Assembly: GCF_047238265.1 (NCBI RefSeq)
Contig: NZ_JBDFMM010000001.1
Coordinates: 620,001-684,000 of the forward strand
DNA from: Paenibacillus_F sp047238265
GTDB taxonomy: Bacteria > Bacillota > Bacilli > Paenibacillales > NBRC-103111
Reading direction: 5' to 3'
Length of the DNA stretch: 64,000 nt
Part shown: piece after piece, positions 17,333 through 31,137 of the stretch
How the letters are laid out: every line of letters starts with the position of its first letter
How positions within the stretch are numbered: the first letter of the stretch is position 1
Program-made: the position numbers and the translations under genes
Notes under the pieces: generated by a model
What the model was told of the DNA's origin: nothing
Databases searched by the model: none
Seen by the model: the letters and a program-made list of their open reading frames with translations, nothing else

Positions 17333-18556
17333 TTAAGCACCTCCGCTGCCGCCGGCCGGTACTTGCATCCCGTCTTCCGCGGAAGTTTGGAGTGCCGCTT
17401 CGGCCGTTTCGGCAGATTCGTCGGACTCGGCCGGCGTATATACATCCGCGATATGACGGACCACACTTCCTTTGGTGACGAGCCCGGCGAACGTGTTGTT
17501 CTCGCGGACAACCGGAATATAAGGAAGGTTGTGCTCGTTCATAAGCTGGATTGCCACGGATAAAGACGTGCCGGTTTCGACCGTATGATGAAAAGGTTTG
17601 GCGATATCGGCGAGTGTGATATTTTCCTGCTTATACTTGTCGAGCACCTGGAAGATGGACGTGGTACCGGTCAGGCGGTTTTGTCTGTCTACGATCAGGA
17701 GGGAATCGACCCGGTTTTTCTCCATGATTTTAATGGCTTCGGCCAGTCCGCGTGTAGGGTAGGCTGTGATCGGATGTTCGGCCATAACTTCATCGACCGT
17801 CGGGATTTCCTCGAATCCGGTATCCGCCTGAAGACGCTTTTTACCGACGAAGGATTTCACAAACTCATTGGCCGGATAACGGAGGATATGCTCCGGACTG
17901 CCGTGCTGAACGATCACGCCGTCCTTCATAAGCACGATATTGTCCGCGATTTTCACGGCTTCGTCCATGTCATGGGTAACGAAAATAATCGTCTTTTTCA
18001 AATCCTGCTGAAGCCGGATCAGCTCGTCCTGCAGCTGTTCCCGGGAGATGGGGTCAAGAGCGCTGAACGGCTCATCCATCAAAATAATGTCGGGCTCCGC
18101 AGCCAAAGCGCGGATAACACCGATCCGCTGCTGCTGTCCTCCGCTCAGTTCGGAAGGATAACGGTTGCGGAACGTGTCGGGGTCAAGAGAAACCAGGCGA
18201 AGCAGTTCATCAACCCGCGTATCGATCCGCTGCTGGTCCCATTTCAGAAGCTTGGGAACAACCGCTACGTTTTTGGCGATCGTCATATGAGGAAACAGGC
18301 CGATATTTTGTATCACGTAGCCGATATTGCGTCTCAGCTCGACGGGGTCCATTTGGGAAATATCTTTCCCTTTAATGGTGACTTTCCCTTCGGAGGGATT
18401 GATCAAGCGGTTGATCAGCTTCATCGTGGTAGATTTACCGCAACCGCTTGGTCCGATAAGTACGTGGAGCTGGCCTTCGGCAAACTCCAAATTAAGATCT
18501 TTCAATGCGACGAATCCATCGTCGTATCTTTTGATAACACCTTCCAGGCGAATCAT
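17333..18556 (-). CDS. opuCA: Osmoprotectant ABC transporter ATP-binding protein with CBS domains
   Basis: A 407-residue ATPase. Walker A is GPSGCGKST, the signature LSGGQQQR and Walker B IILMDEP; the C-terminal part has two CBS domains, which in OpuA/OpuC homologues sense ionic strength or nucleotides. ATG 18556 is used instead of GTG 18568 because AAGGGG is about 11 bases away. First gene of the opuC operon. Confidence 0.95.
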   Translation of the reverse strand: MIRLEGVIKRYDDGFVALKDLNLEFAEGQLHVLIGPSGCGKSTTMKLINRLINPSEGKVTIKGKDISQMDPVELRRNIGYVIQNIGLFPHMTIAKNVAVVPKLLKWDQQRIDTRVDELLRLVSLDPDTFRNRYPSELSGGQQQRIGVIRALAAEPDIILMDEPFSALDPISREQLQDELIRLQQDLKKTIIFVTHDMDEAVKIADNIVLMKDGVIVQHGSPEHILRYPANEFVKSFVGKKRLQADTGFEEIPTVDEVMAEHPITAYPTRGLAEAIKIMEKNRVDSLLIVDRQNRLTGTTSIFQVLDKYKQENITLADIAKPFHHTVETGTSLSVAIQLMNEHNLPYIPVVRENNTFAGLVTKGSVVRHIADVYTPAESDESAETAEAALQTSAEDGMQVPAGGSGGA

Positions 18557-18653
18557 TCTATGCAGCACCCCTTTTTCTCTAAGTAACAGCTGTGAAGTTC
18601 ACTTATGTAACCTTTTATATAAACAAAAGGAAGCAAAATGAATCACCCGCCCC

Positions 18654-19175
18654 CTAAGGATTCAATCTCCTTGTCCAAAAGCCCCCGCGGAAAAAACGCG
18701 GTTCGTAAGAGATCACAAAAGCTTTCGGAGCGAGTTCGTGAAGCGTGTTCAGAAGCTTTTTCTCCAGGGAGCGTTTGGCGAGCACTTGCATGACCAGACG
18801 AGGGCCGTCACGACCTTCCGCCACCCAGTGAGTGACACCGTAACCCTTATTCCGCAGCGTATCCGGCAGAGTCGTTTCCGTATAATCGACGACGATTTGC
18901 AGAGTGGTATATCCCAGCGCAAGCCAGCCTTCTATACGAATCCCCAGCCAGACGCCGGCTCCCCATCCTAAGCAGTACGCGATAATATTGACAGGATCGT
19001 CGATGTTCTTGAGTACAATATTGAGGCCCATTAAATAAATGAAGATCTCCACCGTGCTTATACTTGCGGCGAGCAATCTTCTTGCCTTCATCACCAAAAT
19101 CATACGGATCGTGGAGAGTGAGACATAAGCGATATTAATAACGATAATGGTTACAATGGTTTGGGCGCTTATCAT
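18654..19175 (-). CDS. UPF0316 membrane protein (DUF2179/DUF5698)
   Basis: A 173-residue protein with three N-terminal hydrophobic helices (TIVTIIVINIAYVSLSTIRM onward) and a soluble C-terminal DUF2179-like domain (LQIVVDYTE, LAKRSLEKKLLNTLHELAPKAFVISYEP). Members such as B. subtilis YebE have no established function. It lies 97 bases upstream of opuCA on the same strand and could share its transcript. Confidence 0.85.
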   Translation of the reverse strand: MISAQTIVTIIVINIAYVSLSTIRMILVMKARRLLAASISTVEIFIYLMGLNIVLKNIDDPVNIIAYCLGWGAGVWLGIRIEGWLALGYTTLQIVVDYTETTLPDTLRNKGYGVTHWVAEGRDGPRLVMQVLAKRSLEKKLLNTLHELAPKAFVISYEPRFFRGGFWTRRLNP

Positions 19176-19447
19176 GCTGATGCTCCTTTCGATGTGAGTC
19201 TGGCGCTTTCAACTTATGGAAAGGTATTACCCACAATCGCCGCGGCCGAACAGGAACGGGGGAAAGAAGGGAAAAGGAATGTCTGCAACCCGGCAGGTAT
19301 AAGAGCGCTATTCATTAACCCGGATGTCGGCTGAAGTTGTTTCAAGCTTAGCTTTGGCTTTACGTTTAAGATTGCTGAATGAAGACTAAACTATACAGGG
19401 CTGCTTATATAGGAAGTTAATCGTTCATACATGTAAAAATATACCTG

Positions 19448-19477
19448 TTGAATCTTTCTTCGCAGCCATGGTATATT
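19448..19477 (+). promoter_or_regulatory. rrn promoter P1
   Basis: TTGAAT (19448-19453), 18-base spacer, TATATT (19472-19477). Farthest upstream of three promoter-like elements in the 675-bp gene-free gap before 16S. Confidence 0.65.
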
Positions 19478-19525
19478 GTTCTTCCGGCCACTGAGAGGCA
19501 GTCGGAAAGGATTAAAAAAAAGATG

Positions 19526-19554
19526 TTGCAAGCTAACAGCTAATGTGATATATT
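19526..19554 (+). promoter_or_regulatory. rrn promoter P2
   Basis: TTGCAA (19526-19531), 17-base spacer, TATATT (19549-19554). Confidence 0.75.
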
Positions 19555-19631
19555 ATAACTCGGCCGCAAGAAACGCGGTTGAATGTGAGAGTCATGTTAG
19601 ATAACCTGCTACAGAGTGTTAAAAATAACAC

Positions 19632-19660
19632 TTGCATCGTAAAGATGAATGTGGTAGAAT
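19632..19660 (+). promoter_or_regulatory. rrn promoter P3
   Basis: TTGCAT (19632-19637), 17-base spacer, TAGAAT (19655-19660). The rest of the gap up to 16S is the pre-rRNA leader. Confidence 0.75.
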
Positions 19661-19850
19661 GAAATTCCGGTCGCGAGAACGACTGGTACAAACGAGTAAG
19701 GCGAAACAAGATTGTCCTTTGAAAACTGAACAACGAGTGATTGAAGCGTCTCAGTAATGAGACATTAAATGAGAAGAAATTCTCGTCAGCAACGAATGTT
19801 TGAGCTTAATCAGCTTGAGATAAACCGCTGGCCTTAGGGCTAGCACAACT

Positions 19851-21407
<1,557 letters not shown>

Positions 21408-21660
21408 TGGAGACTCGGGTCCTGCAACGGACCCAGTCAAGAAGGCAGTGCCTTCAACCTTCAATCACTCGTTGTCAGTTTTGAAAGGAGAATTTGCTTC
21501 TCTTTTCAACCGTTGATCCTTGAAAACTAGATAGCGAAACATGTAACTAGAATCATCCAAAACCTTGTTGGTTTTGATCGATGTAAAGCGAGGTTATATG
21601 CTAAAAAGTGATTTTGTAAGCGCAGCTTACTAGCACGAGTCAGGATATAACGGAGCGACT

Positions 21661-24577
<2,917 letters not shown>

Positions 24578-24752
24578 CAAACATGTGCGGAGTACAGGTT
24601 ACTTCGAAAGCATATGCTTAGGCACTTACGACAGTAAAAGCCGCATCAGAAGCATACCTAGCGTATGCACCATAAGATCTTTGGATGGATCGACTGCTTG
24701 TTTCGCTGCTAGTTTTCAGGGAGCAACCCTGATGTGTCTGACAAGACACCTG

Positions 24753-24869
24753 TTTGGTGACGATGGCGGAAGGGAACCACGCGTACCCATCCCGAACACG
24801 ACCGTTAAGCCTTCCAGCGCCGATGGTACTTGGACCGAAGGGTCCTGGGAGAGTAGGACGTTGCCAAGC
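24753..24869 (+). rRNA. rrf: 5S ribosomal RNA
   Basis: About 117 nt, starting TTTGGTGACGATGGCGG, with CCCATCCCGAACACGACC; ends pair (TTTGGTGAC with GTTGCCAAGC). Confidence 0.97.
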
Positions 24870-24873
24870 AAGA

Positions 24874-24895
24874 GCCCACTTAACGGTGGGCTTTT
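24874..24895 (+). terminator. Hairpin after 5S
   Basis: GCCCAC/GTGGGC stem with TTTT. Since tRNA genes follow 70 bp later, it may be partial or an RNA-processing hairpin. Confidence 0.6.
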
Positions 24896-24941
24896 CTTAT
24901 CCTCTTTAACAAGTTTCTACCTATTATATAGGTATACATAT

Positions 24942-25018
<77 letters not shown>

Positions 25019-25096
25019 CTTACCGATCTGTCGTTCTAAAAAAACGCTTGACGAATTTCTCAAGACAAGTTAAAATTTTTTCTGCAGCACCAAAAT

Positions 25097-25172
25097 GGGG
25101 CCATAGCTCAGCTGGGAGAGCGCATCGCTGGCAGCGATGAGGTCAGGGGTTCGATCCCCCTTGGCTCCACCA
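25097..25172 (+). tRNA. tRNA-Ala (GGC)
   Basis: Acceptor GGGGCCA/TGGCTCC, anticodon loop CTGGCAG, encoded CCA. Confidence 0.97.
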
Positions 25173-25178
25173 TCCTAT

Positions 25179-25254
25179 TCCCTGATAGCTCAGTTGGTAG
25201 AGCACTCGACTGTTAATCGAGTTGTCACAGGTTCGAGTCCTGTTCGGGGAGCCA
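25179..25254 (+). tRNA. tRNA-Asn (GTT)
   Basis: Identical to the copy at 11550; encoded CCA. Confidence 0.98.
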
Positions 25255-25266
25255 TACATATAATAA

Positions 25267-25287
25267 GAGCCGAGAGGCTCTTTTTTT
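25267..25287 (+). terminator. Terminator of the rrn operon
   Basis: GAGCC-GAGA-GGCTC stem-loop followed by T7. Confidence 0.9.
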
Positions 25288-25531
25288 GATGCCGTCTAAA
25301 GCGAACCGAGCAGTCGCGAAGCTGTATGATACTATATTCGGGATGGCGAATTACCGTAAATTGGGGGGCGTTTGGGTCCTGCACGCCATTTCGTGCGTCA
25401 TTCTGTATATTCTGTCCCAAAGTTATATCTCAAAGGGAAGCGGTTTTCAGGGGCAGCGAAAGGACGGAGGACAGCTGCAAAATGTTGCAATAGGAAGAGT
25501 ATGCCAAAATGGGTTCATGTTTTAAATGGAT

Positions 25532-25570
25532 AACCGTACGAGAGTGAATGGTCTCGGAGCGGTTTTTTTT
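25532..25570 (+). terminator. Terminator-like hairpin upstream of the glycoside hydrolase
   Basis: AACCG (25532-25536) pairs with CGGTT (25560-25564) and CGAGA with TCTCG inside, then T8. It ends no known gene, so it may be a leader attenuator or mark a short RNA. Confidence 0.65.
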
Positions 25571-25731
25571 GTTATTCGGAAAAGAGAGATTAAACAAAAA
25601 GACGAATCTCCGCATACAAAATGGCACCTTGATTACATTCGGTTAAAAACTTGGGCGCAGCAGGTGCAAAATGACACGAAGATACCAACAAGCGTCGGTG
25701 TGGAGATTCTGTTCTTTCCGGTACAATTTTA

Positions 25732-25745
25732 TGTAAACGCTCTCT
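25732..25745 (+). promoter_or_regulatory. Candidate CcpA cre site
   Basis: TGTAAACGCTCTCT matches the cre consensus TGWNANCGNTNWCA except the last base. It lies just after the -10-like TACAAT, suggesting carbon catabolite repression of the glycoside hydrolase. Confidence 0.5.
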
Positions 25746-25792
25746 TCACGAGCAGCAACATCGAATCTGAGGAGCAACGGGGGGCTGCAACT

Positions 25793-27532
25793 ATGAATTT
25801 TGATCTGTCTGTGGTGCCATTCAGCCGCTTTGGTTCCTATTTCGCCCTATCGAGACTGCCGCAAAGCGATAAACGCAGCGAAGGGCTTTACGTACGAATG
25901 ATCCGCGGGGGCGACGAGCAGGCCGGTGTCCTTTTCGGTATCACGCCCATTGATCCGAAGAGCAGGGAAGCGCTGACCGAATATAGGGTAGAGGCTTCCC
26001 CCGTCAAGGTTCGCTTGGAAAGCGGAACGGGCTGGATGGAATGGTGCATTCCGGAGCCGGACTGCATCCGTGTCAGAGGGGAAGGAATCGGACTGAAGCT
26101 GACGGCGGAGCTAAGCGCGTACGATTACGCGCTCCCTTATCAGGAAAGAGGCTGGGAGCTTAACAGCTTCTCGCGTGAGGTCCGGATTCTGCTCTCGCCG
26201 CTGCTCGGTCATTTCGAACCGGATGTAGTCTGGGGCGGTCTCCGTGCCAAACATATCTCGTTCGGGATCGTTCCCGGAGGGGAAAACCAGTCGTTCGATC
26301 TGTCCCTCGAAGAATACCGGACGGTCCCCGGACAGCGCGACAAGTATTCGTACGAAGAGGCCGAGGCAATGGCGGGCCAAGAATGGGAACAGTGGCTAGC
26401 CCGCACGATAAAAACGCCGGAGGACTGGGAAGAGGCACGGACGCTGGCTGCCTATATTACGTGGTCCTGCGTCGTACGCGCGGACGGCTATTTATCCCGT
26501 CCCGCCATGTACATGTCCAAGAATTGGATGACGAATATCTGGAGCTGGGATCACTGCTTCAATGCGATGGCACTGGCCGGAACGAATCCGGACCTCGCCT
26601 GGGATCAGTTTGCGATATTTTTTGACAAGCAGGATGAGAGCGGAATGCTGCCTGACTTTTTAAACGATAAATATGCGCTCTGGAACTGCTGCAAACCTCC
26701 TATTCACGGCTGGACACTAAACTGGATGATGGAACATTCGTCGGCGGTTACGGATGAACGGCTTCGGGAAATTTACGAGCCGCTCGGCAAATGGACGACG
26801 TGGTGGTTCCGGTACCGCGATGACGATGGAGACGGAATACCGCAGTACAACCACGGCAATGACAGCGGGTGGGACAACAGCACGGCGTTCTTGACGGATA
26901 TTCCCGTGGAAAGCCCGGATCTCTCGGCGTTTCTCGTCATTCAGATGGAAGTACTGGCAACCGCAGCGCAGAGACTCGGCTTGGAGGAAGAGTCCGAGCG
27001 CTGGTCGGCGAGGGCACGGGAGCTGCTCCAGAAGCTCATCGCACACTTCTGGGATGAGGCGGAAGGCCGCTTCACGGCTATGCGTTCAGGTTCCCACGAG
27101 CGTTCGGCCGGAGACAGCCTGCTGACGTTCGTCCCGATCGTGCTGGGAAGCCGGCTCCCCGGCCCTATCCGCGAGAAGGTGATCGCGGATTTAAAGCAGC
27201 CGGACCGCTTCCTGACCGGCAACGGGCTGGCGACGGAAAGCACGTCGAGCCCGTACTATGCGGCGGACGGCTACTGGCGCGGCCCGATCTGGGCGCCTTC
27301 CACGATGCTGATCGTGGAAGGACTCCGCGGCGCGGGCGACGAAGCGTTTGCCTCGGAGCTTGCCCGCAAGTTCTGCCGCATGGCGGCGGGGTCGGGTATG
27401 GCGGAGAACTTTGACGCCGTAACCGGCGAGGGACTGCGGGACCGGGCGTTCACGTGGACGTCGAGCGTTTTTCTTATGCTGGCCGGCAGTCTGCAGGGGA
27501 TAAGAGACGGTTACGAGGGCGGCATCCACTGA
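25793..27532 (+). CDS. (alpha/alpha)6-barrel glycoside hydrolase (GH63/trehalase-like, MGH1 type)
   Basis: A 579-residue cytoplasmic glycosidase. The N-terminal about 200 residues form a beta domain; the rest is a (alpha/alpha)6 barrel with SKNWMTNIWSWDHCFNAMA (catalytic-acid region of GH63-like enzymes), NHGNDSGWDNST and YWRGPIWAPST. These motifs occur in mannosylglycerate hydrolases, glucosidases and related GH63/GH37-like proteins, so it probably cleaves an alpha-linked gluco- or manno-oligosaccharide; exact substrate unknown. ATG 25793 follows CGGGGGG. The 89 codons open upstream lack a start signal. A cre-like site lies 48 bases before the start. Confidence 0.8.
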   Translation: MNFDLSVVPFSRFGSYFALSRLPQSDKRSEGLYVRMIRGGDEQAGVLFGITPIDPKSREALTEYRVEASPVKVRLESGTGWMEWCIPEPDCIRVRGEGIGLKLTAELSAYDYALPYQERGWELNSFSREVRILLSPLLGHFEPDVVWGGLRAKHISFGIVPGGENQSFDLSLEEYRTVPGQRDKYSYEEAEAMAGQEWEQWLARTIKTPEDWEEARTLAAYITWSCVVRADGYLSRPAMYMSKNWMTNIWSWDHCFNAMALAGTNPDLAWDQFAIFFDKQDESGMLPDFLNDKYALWNCCKPPIHGWTLNWMMEHSSAVTDERLREIYEPLGKWTTWWFRYRDDDGDGIPQYNHGNDSGWDNSTAFLTDIPVESPDLSAFLVIQMEVLATAAQRLGLEEESERWSARARELLQKLIAHFWDEAEGRFTAMRSGSHERSAGDSLLTFVPIVLGSRLPGPIREKVIADLKQPDRFLTGNGLATESTSSPYYAADGYWRGPIWAPSTMLIVEGLRGAGDEAFASELARKFCRMAAGSGMAENFDAVTGEGLRDRAFTWTSSVFLMLAGSLQGIRDGYEGGIH

Positions 27533-27598
27533 TTCGGGAGCAGGAAGACGGCTGTATCGGGCCTTAGTGATAATTAAAACGGGAACGGAAAGTTATAC

Positions 27599-27830
27599 AA
27601 GCACGAAAGCGATGCAAGCACGAGAACGAAGCAAGTTCAAAAGCGATGCAAGCACGAGAGCAAAGCAAGTTCAAAAGCGATGCAAGCACGAGAGCAAAGC
27701 AAGTTCGAAAGTGATGCAAGTACGAAGTAATGCAAGTACGAGAGCGAAGCAAGTTCGAAAGTGATGCAACTACGAAGTAATGCAAGCACAAATGCGATGC
27801 AAGTACGAGAGTGATGCAAGCGCAAATGCA
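27599..27830 (+). repeat. Purine-rich tandem repeats in the SDR leader
   Basis: Imperfect copies of a 34-bp unit containing GATGCAAGCACGAGAGC followed by AAAGCAAGTTCRA, with shorter internal units (ATGCAAGTACGAAGTA) further on. At least three full copies plus decayed ones. It fills most of the 365 bp before the SDR gene. T-poor, no hairpins, not a multiple of three. Confidence 0.9.
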
Positions 27831-27897
27831 AGGCAAGCCGAAAGCAGCCCAGTATGAAAACATACCAAGCACGAAGCAAACCAAGGGGGTACATCAG

Positions 27898-28677
27898 ATG
27901 ACAACGAACACTTCTCCGCTGGATTTAACCGGCAAAACGGCTCTGGTCACCGGAGCCGCTTCGGGAATCGGTCTTGCAGCCGCTCAAACACTGGCAGCCA
28001 ACGGGGCGAAGGTTATGCTGCTGGATATGAACGAAGAGGGCGGACGCGAGGCCGAGCGTCTCCTTACGGCGCAGGGCCATTTCGCCCGATATGTCCCTTG
28101 CAACGTTACTCGGGCGGAAGACTGCCAAGCCGCGGTCGAAGCGGCGGTCCGCGAAACGGGTCGGATCGATATCGTTTTCAACAATGCGGGAGTAATCCGG
28201 CGTAAATCGGTTGTGGAGCTGACGGAAGAGCAGTGGGATCTCGTGATCGACGTTTCCTTGAAAGGGACTTTCCTTCTGTCCAAATATGCGATCCCCGTCA
28301 TGGAAAAAAACGGCGGCGGAAGCATTATCAACACGGGCTCGGGCTGGGGGCTTAAAGGCGGCGACCAAGCGGCCGCTTACTGCGCGGCAAAAGCCGGCGT
28401 AGTGAACTTGACCCGCGGAATGGCGATTGACCATGGCCCTGTCGGAATCCGCGTAAACTGCGTCTGTCCGGGGGATACAGATACACCGCTTCTGCGTGAC
28501 GAAGCCAAGCAACTGAGCCGGGACGAGGCAAGCTTCCTCGTAGCTTCCGCGGAGCGCCCGCTGAACAGGCTGGGAACGCCTCAGGACATCGCTAACGCGG
28601 TGCTGTTCCTGGCAAGCGGAATGTCCGCCTGGGTTACAGGCTCGGTTCTCGTCGTGGACGGCGGCGGCCTGGCGTAA
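27898..28677 (+). CDS. Short-chain dehydrogenase/reductase (SDR)
   Basis: A 259-residue classical SDR. The NAD(P) motif TGAASGIG, NNAG, and the active-site Ser (INTGSGWG) and Tyr-Cys-Ala-Ala-Lys (YCAAK) are present, ending with GSVLVVDGGG. An aspartate at the end of beta-2 (MLLDMNEE) suggests NAD preference. ATG 27898 follows AAGGGGG at 8 bases; upstream open codons are repeats. Substrate not predictable, perhaps a sugar or polyol dehydrogenase by context. Confidence 0.88.
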   Translation: MTTNTSPLDLTGKTALVTGAASGIGLAAAQTLAANGAKVMLLDMNEEGGREAERLLTAQGHFARYVPCNVTRAEDCQAAVEAAVRETGRIDIVFNNAGVIRRKSVVELTEEQWDLVIDVSLKGTFLLSKYAIPVMEKNGGGSIINTGSGWGLKGGDQAAAYCAAKAGVVNLTRGMAIDHGPVGIRVNCVCPGDTDTPLLRDEAKQLSRDEASFLVASAERPLNRLGTPQDIANAVLFLASGMSAWVTGSVLVVDGGGLA

Positions 28678-28756
28678 GCTTTTAGCGGCCGGAGATCATG
28701 CCGTTTGATTTTTGAAAGCCTGGACGAAGGGCAATTGCCTGTTCATGTAAAGAGCC

Positions 28757-28857
28757 GGTAAGGTTACGGCACGGGCGATCCGGGAAGGCGATAAACGGGT
28801 AAGGCTGCGGCACGGGCGATCGGGGAAGGCGATAACAGGTAAGCCTGCAGCACGGGC
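28757..28857 (+). repeat. 40-41-bp tandem repeat, 2.5 copies
   Basis: Copies start at 28757, 28798 and 28838 with GGTAAGGYTRCGGCACGGGC followed by GATC, GGGAAGGCGATAA. It lies in the 409-bp gap between the SDR gene and gcvPA. The remainder of that gap has GC-rich small hairpins but no gene, and I see no glycine riboswitch. Confidence 0.85.
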
Positions 28858-29086
28858 AGATTTCTAACGCTTGCGAATCCTAAGCGCGCTTTAGGGACTG
28901 CACGGCGGCCTGTGGGGCCGCCTGAGGCACCGACGGATCAATAAATCTGTGTCACGGGCACAGGAGAAGCTCTTTCGACTTGACATCACACAGGAACGAT
29001 TTTAACCGTCATGGTACTTTTTATTTTTTCACCAGGATCAAGGATACTAACATTCCATCTTTAAGCAGATACAGGGAGGTTTTCCG

Positions 29087-30484
29087 ATGGCAACCAGGCA
29101 GTCTTCATCCCATCCATATATACCGAACACGGTATCCGACGTACAAAAGGACATGCTCCAAGTGATTGGAGCGGCTAGTATCGAAGAGCTGTACCGCATG
29201 GTACCGGAATCTTTGCGTTACCGCAGCGAGCTGCAAATCGGTCCGGCCTTGAACGAGTATGAGCTCCAGCGCCACATCGAAACTTTGCTGAACCGCAATC
29301 TACATGCCCGGGAGCGGCTTAACTTCCTCGGGGCGGGCTGCTGGCAGCACTACGTGCCTGCGGTATGCGACGAAATCAGCCAGCGCTCGGAGTTCGTGAC
29401 CGCGTATGCGGGAGAGCCTTACGAGGACCATGGACGTTTTCAGGCGCTGTTCGAGTATCAGAGCCTTCTGGCCGAGCTGGTCGACATGGACGTCGTCAAC
29501 GTGCCGACATTCGATTGGGCCCAGGCCGCTTCCACTGCCCTGCGCATGGCGGCACGGATGAACGGACGCAGCGAGGTGCTGCTGCCGGCGACGACTCATC
29601 CGGACCGGCTGCTTATCATCCGCAACTACCTGTCGCCGCAAATCCGCTGCATCCTCGTCGGCTGTGATCCCGCGACGGGACTGCTGGATCTGGACGATCT
29701 GCAGAGCAAGCTGAGCCAGGATACCGCGGCCGTCTATATCGAGAACCCTTCCTATCTCGGTCATATCGAGATTCAAGGGGAAGCGATCGGCAAGCTCGCG
29801 AAGGAGGCGGGCGCCGTGTTTGTGGTCGGCGTGGATCCGATCTCGCTGGGCGTTCTTAAGCCGCCTTCCCGCTATGGGGCGGACCTTGTCTGCGGCGATC
29901 TTCAGCCCCTCGGCATCCGGATGAACTACGGCGGAGGCCAGGCCGGTTTTATCGCTTCGCGCGACGAAGAAGCTTACGTGATGGAATACCCGTCCCGGCT
30001 GTTCGGAATCGCGCCGACTTCTGTGGAAGGCGAGTATGGCTTCGGTGACGTGGCGTATGAGCGGACTTCTTTTGCGAAGCGGGAAAAAGGGAAGGAATCC
30101 GTCGGCACGCAGACCGCGTTGTGGGGAATCACGGCAGGCGTCTATCTGGCACTGATGGGACCTCAGGGAATGCTTGAAGTCGGCCAGACGATCGTCCAGC
30201 AGGCGGAATACGCCAAGAAGCGGCTGTCCGAAATCGAAGGAGTCAGCATAAAATTCAGCGCATCCACATTTAAAGAATTTGTCATTGATTTCAATTCGAC
30301 CGGCAAAAGCGTGGCGGAGATCAACAAGCTTCTGCTGGAGCAGAATATTTTCGGAGGCAAGGACTTGTCGGCCGAATTTGCTGAATGGGGACAGTGCGCG
30401 CTCTACTGCGTAACGGAAATCCACACCAAGCAGGATATCGATACCCTCACGGAGGCGTTGAAAAAAGTGCTTGGCCGTGCTTGA
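29087..30484 (+). CDS. gcvPA: Glycine dehydrogenase subunit 1-like protein (GcvPA), divergent
   Basis: A 465-residue protein aligning over its length with the alpha subunit of the two-subunit P-protein (glycine decarboxylase). Conserved landmarks include FLGAGCWQHYVPAV and FGDVAYERTSFAKREKGKES-like segments near the C-terminal third. It departs from the usual enzyme in the TAYTPYQ region (here TAYAGEPYEDHGRF) and in SSMYDGATA (here VPTFDWAQAAS). GGGAGG precedes the ATG. No gcvT, gcvH or lipoamide dehydrogenase lies nearby. It pairs with gcvPB downstream after a 653-bp repeat tract. A paralogue with a changed substrate is possible. Confidence 0.75.
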   Translation: MATRQSSSHPYIPNTVSDVQKDMLQVIGAASIEELYRMVPESLRYRSELQIGPALNEYELQRHIETLLNRNLHARERLNFLGAGCWQHYVPAVCDEISQRSEFVTAYAGEPYEDHGRFQALFEYQSLLAELVDMDVVNVPTFDWAQAASTALRMAARMNGRSEVLLPATTHPDRLLIIRNYLSPQIRCILVGCDPATGLLDLDDLQSKLSQDTAAVYIENPSYLGHIEIQGEAIGKLAKEAGAVFVVGVDPISLGVLKPPSRYGADLVCGDLQPLGIRMNYGGGQAGFIASRDEEAYVMEYPSRLFGIAPTSVEGEYGFGDVAYERTSFAKREKGKESVGTQTALWGITAGVYLALMGPQGMLEVGQTIVQQAEYAKKRLSEIEGVSIKFSASTFKEFVIDFNSTGKSVAEINKLLLEQNIFGGKDLSAEFAEWGQCALYCVTEIHTKQDIDTLTEALKKVLGRA

Positions 30485-30589
30485 CGCCCCCTTATGCGAA
30501 CCCTCTGTCAGGGAGCGGGGAAGATGCCGGAGGAATGAGACGCGTGCGCGGCAAACGATCCGGACAAGTAACGGTTATAAAGCGGGATA

Positions 30590-30695
30590 TAGGATCGGAT
30601 ATAAAACTTAGTTGTAAGGACCAGATATAAGGCAGATATAAGACCAGATATAACACCAGGTATAAGACCAGATATAGACCAGATATAAGACCAAT
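30590..30695 (+). repeat. ACCAGATATAAG-type short tandem repeats
   Basis: About seven imperfect 11-12-bp units (ACCAGATATAAG, ACCAGGTATAAG) at the left of the 653-bp gcvPA-gcvPB gap. Confidence 0.85.
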
Positions 30696-30773
30696 CAATA
30701 GTACGTACCGGTCGATAGAACGAATTAACGAAAGCGGTTAGTGGAACCAAACTATCGAGGCAGGTAATGGAAC

Positions 30774-30968
30774 AAGCTGATCAAACCGGTAATGGAACGA
30801 AGCGATTGAGTTAACTATCAAAGCCAGCAATAAAACCAAGCTGATCAAAACCGGTAACGAAACGAAGCGATTGAGTTAACTATCAAAGCCAGGCAATAAA
30901 ACCAAGCTGATCAGAACCGGCAACGAAACAAAGCAATTGAGTTAACTATCAAAACCAAGCGATAAAAC
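30774..30968 (+). repeat. 64-66-bp tandem repeat, three copies
   Basis: Copies begin with AAGCTGATCA at 30774, 30838 and 30904, each followed by ACCGGYAAYGRAAC, GAAGCGATTGAGTTAACTAT and CAAAGCCAG. Purine- and A-rich. Central part of the gcvPA-gcvPB gap. Confidence 0.9.
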
Positions 30969-31015
30969 CAAACGATAAACCAAACGATAGAATCAAGGGA
31001 TAATACAAGCGATAA

Positions 31016-31083
31016 AACCAAGCAAAAGAACGAAGCAAAAGAACGAAGCAAAAGAACGAAGCAAAAGAACGAAGCAAAAGAAC
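31016..31083 (+). repeat. 13-bp tandem repeat, about five copies
   Basis: Nearly perfect head-to-tail AGCAAAAGAACGA units, ending 55 bases before gcvPB. Such arrays slip easily. Confidence 0.92.
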
Positions 31084-31137
31084 CACCATAGAACCAACCC
31101 ATAGAATCAACCACCGATGAGAGGGGATATCGGCACC

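Larger units (their letters stand above)
25288..25792. other. 505-bp gap before the glycoside hydrolase
   Basis: No convincing gene before 25793. Contents: a terminator-like hairpin at 25532-25570, a TACAAT -10-like box at 25722 and a cre-like site at 25732. An open frame joining 25526 to the hydrolase crosses the terminator and is not expected to be translated. Confidence 0.6.

Noticed and set aside
25190..25420. Minus-strand frame ending in APRTGLEPVTTRL-type sequence
   Set aside because: Typical false protein from antisense translation of tRNA genes.
27599..27830. CRISPR array
   Set aside because: Repeats adjoin directly without unique spacers, degrade quickly, and there are no cas genes.
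28678..29086. Possible glycine riboswitch before gcvPA
   Set aside because: The conserved aptamer cores (CCGAAGGGGCAA-like and CTCTCAGG-like) are absent.
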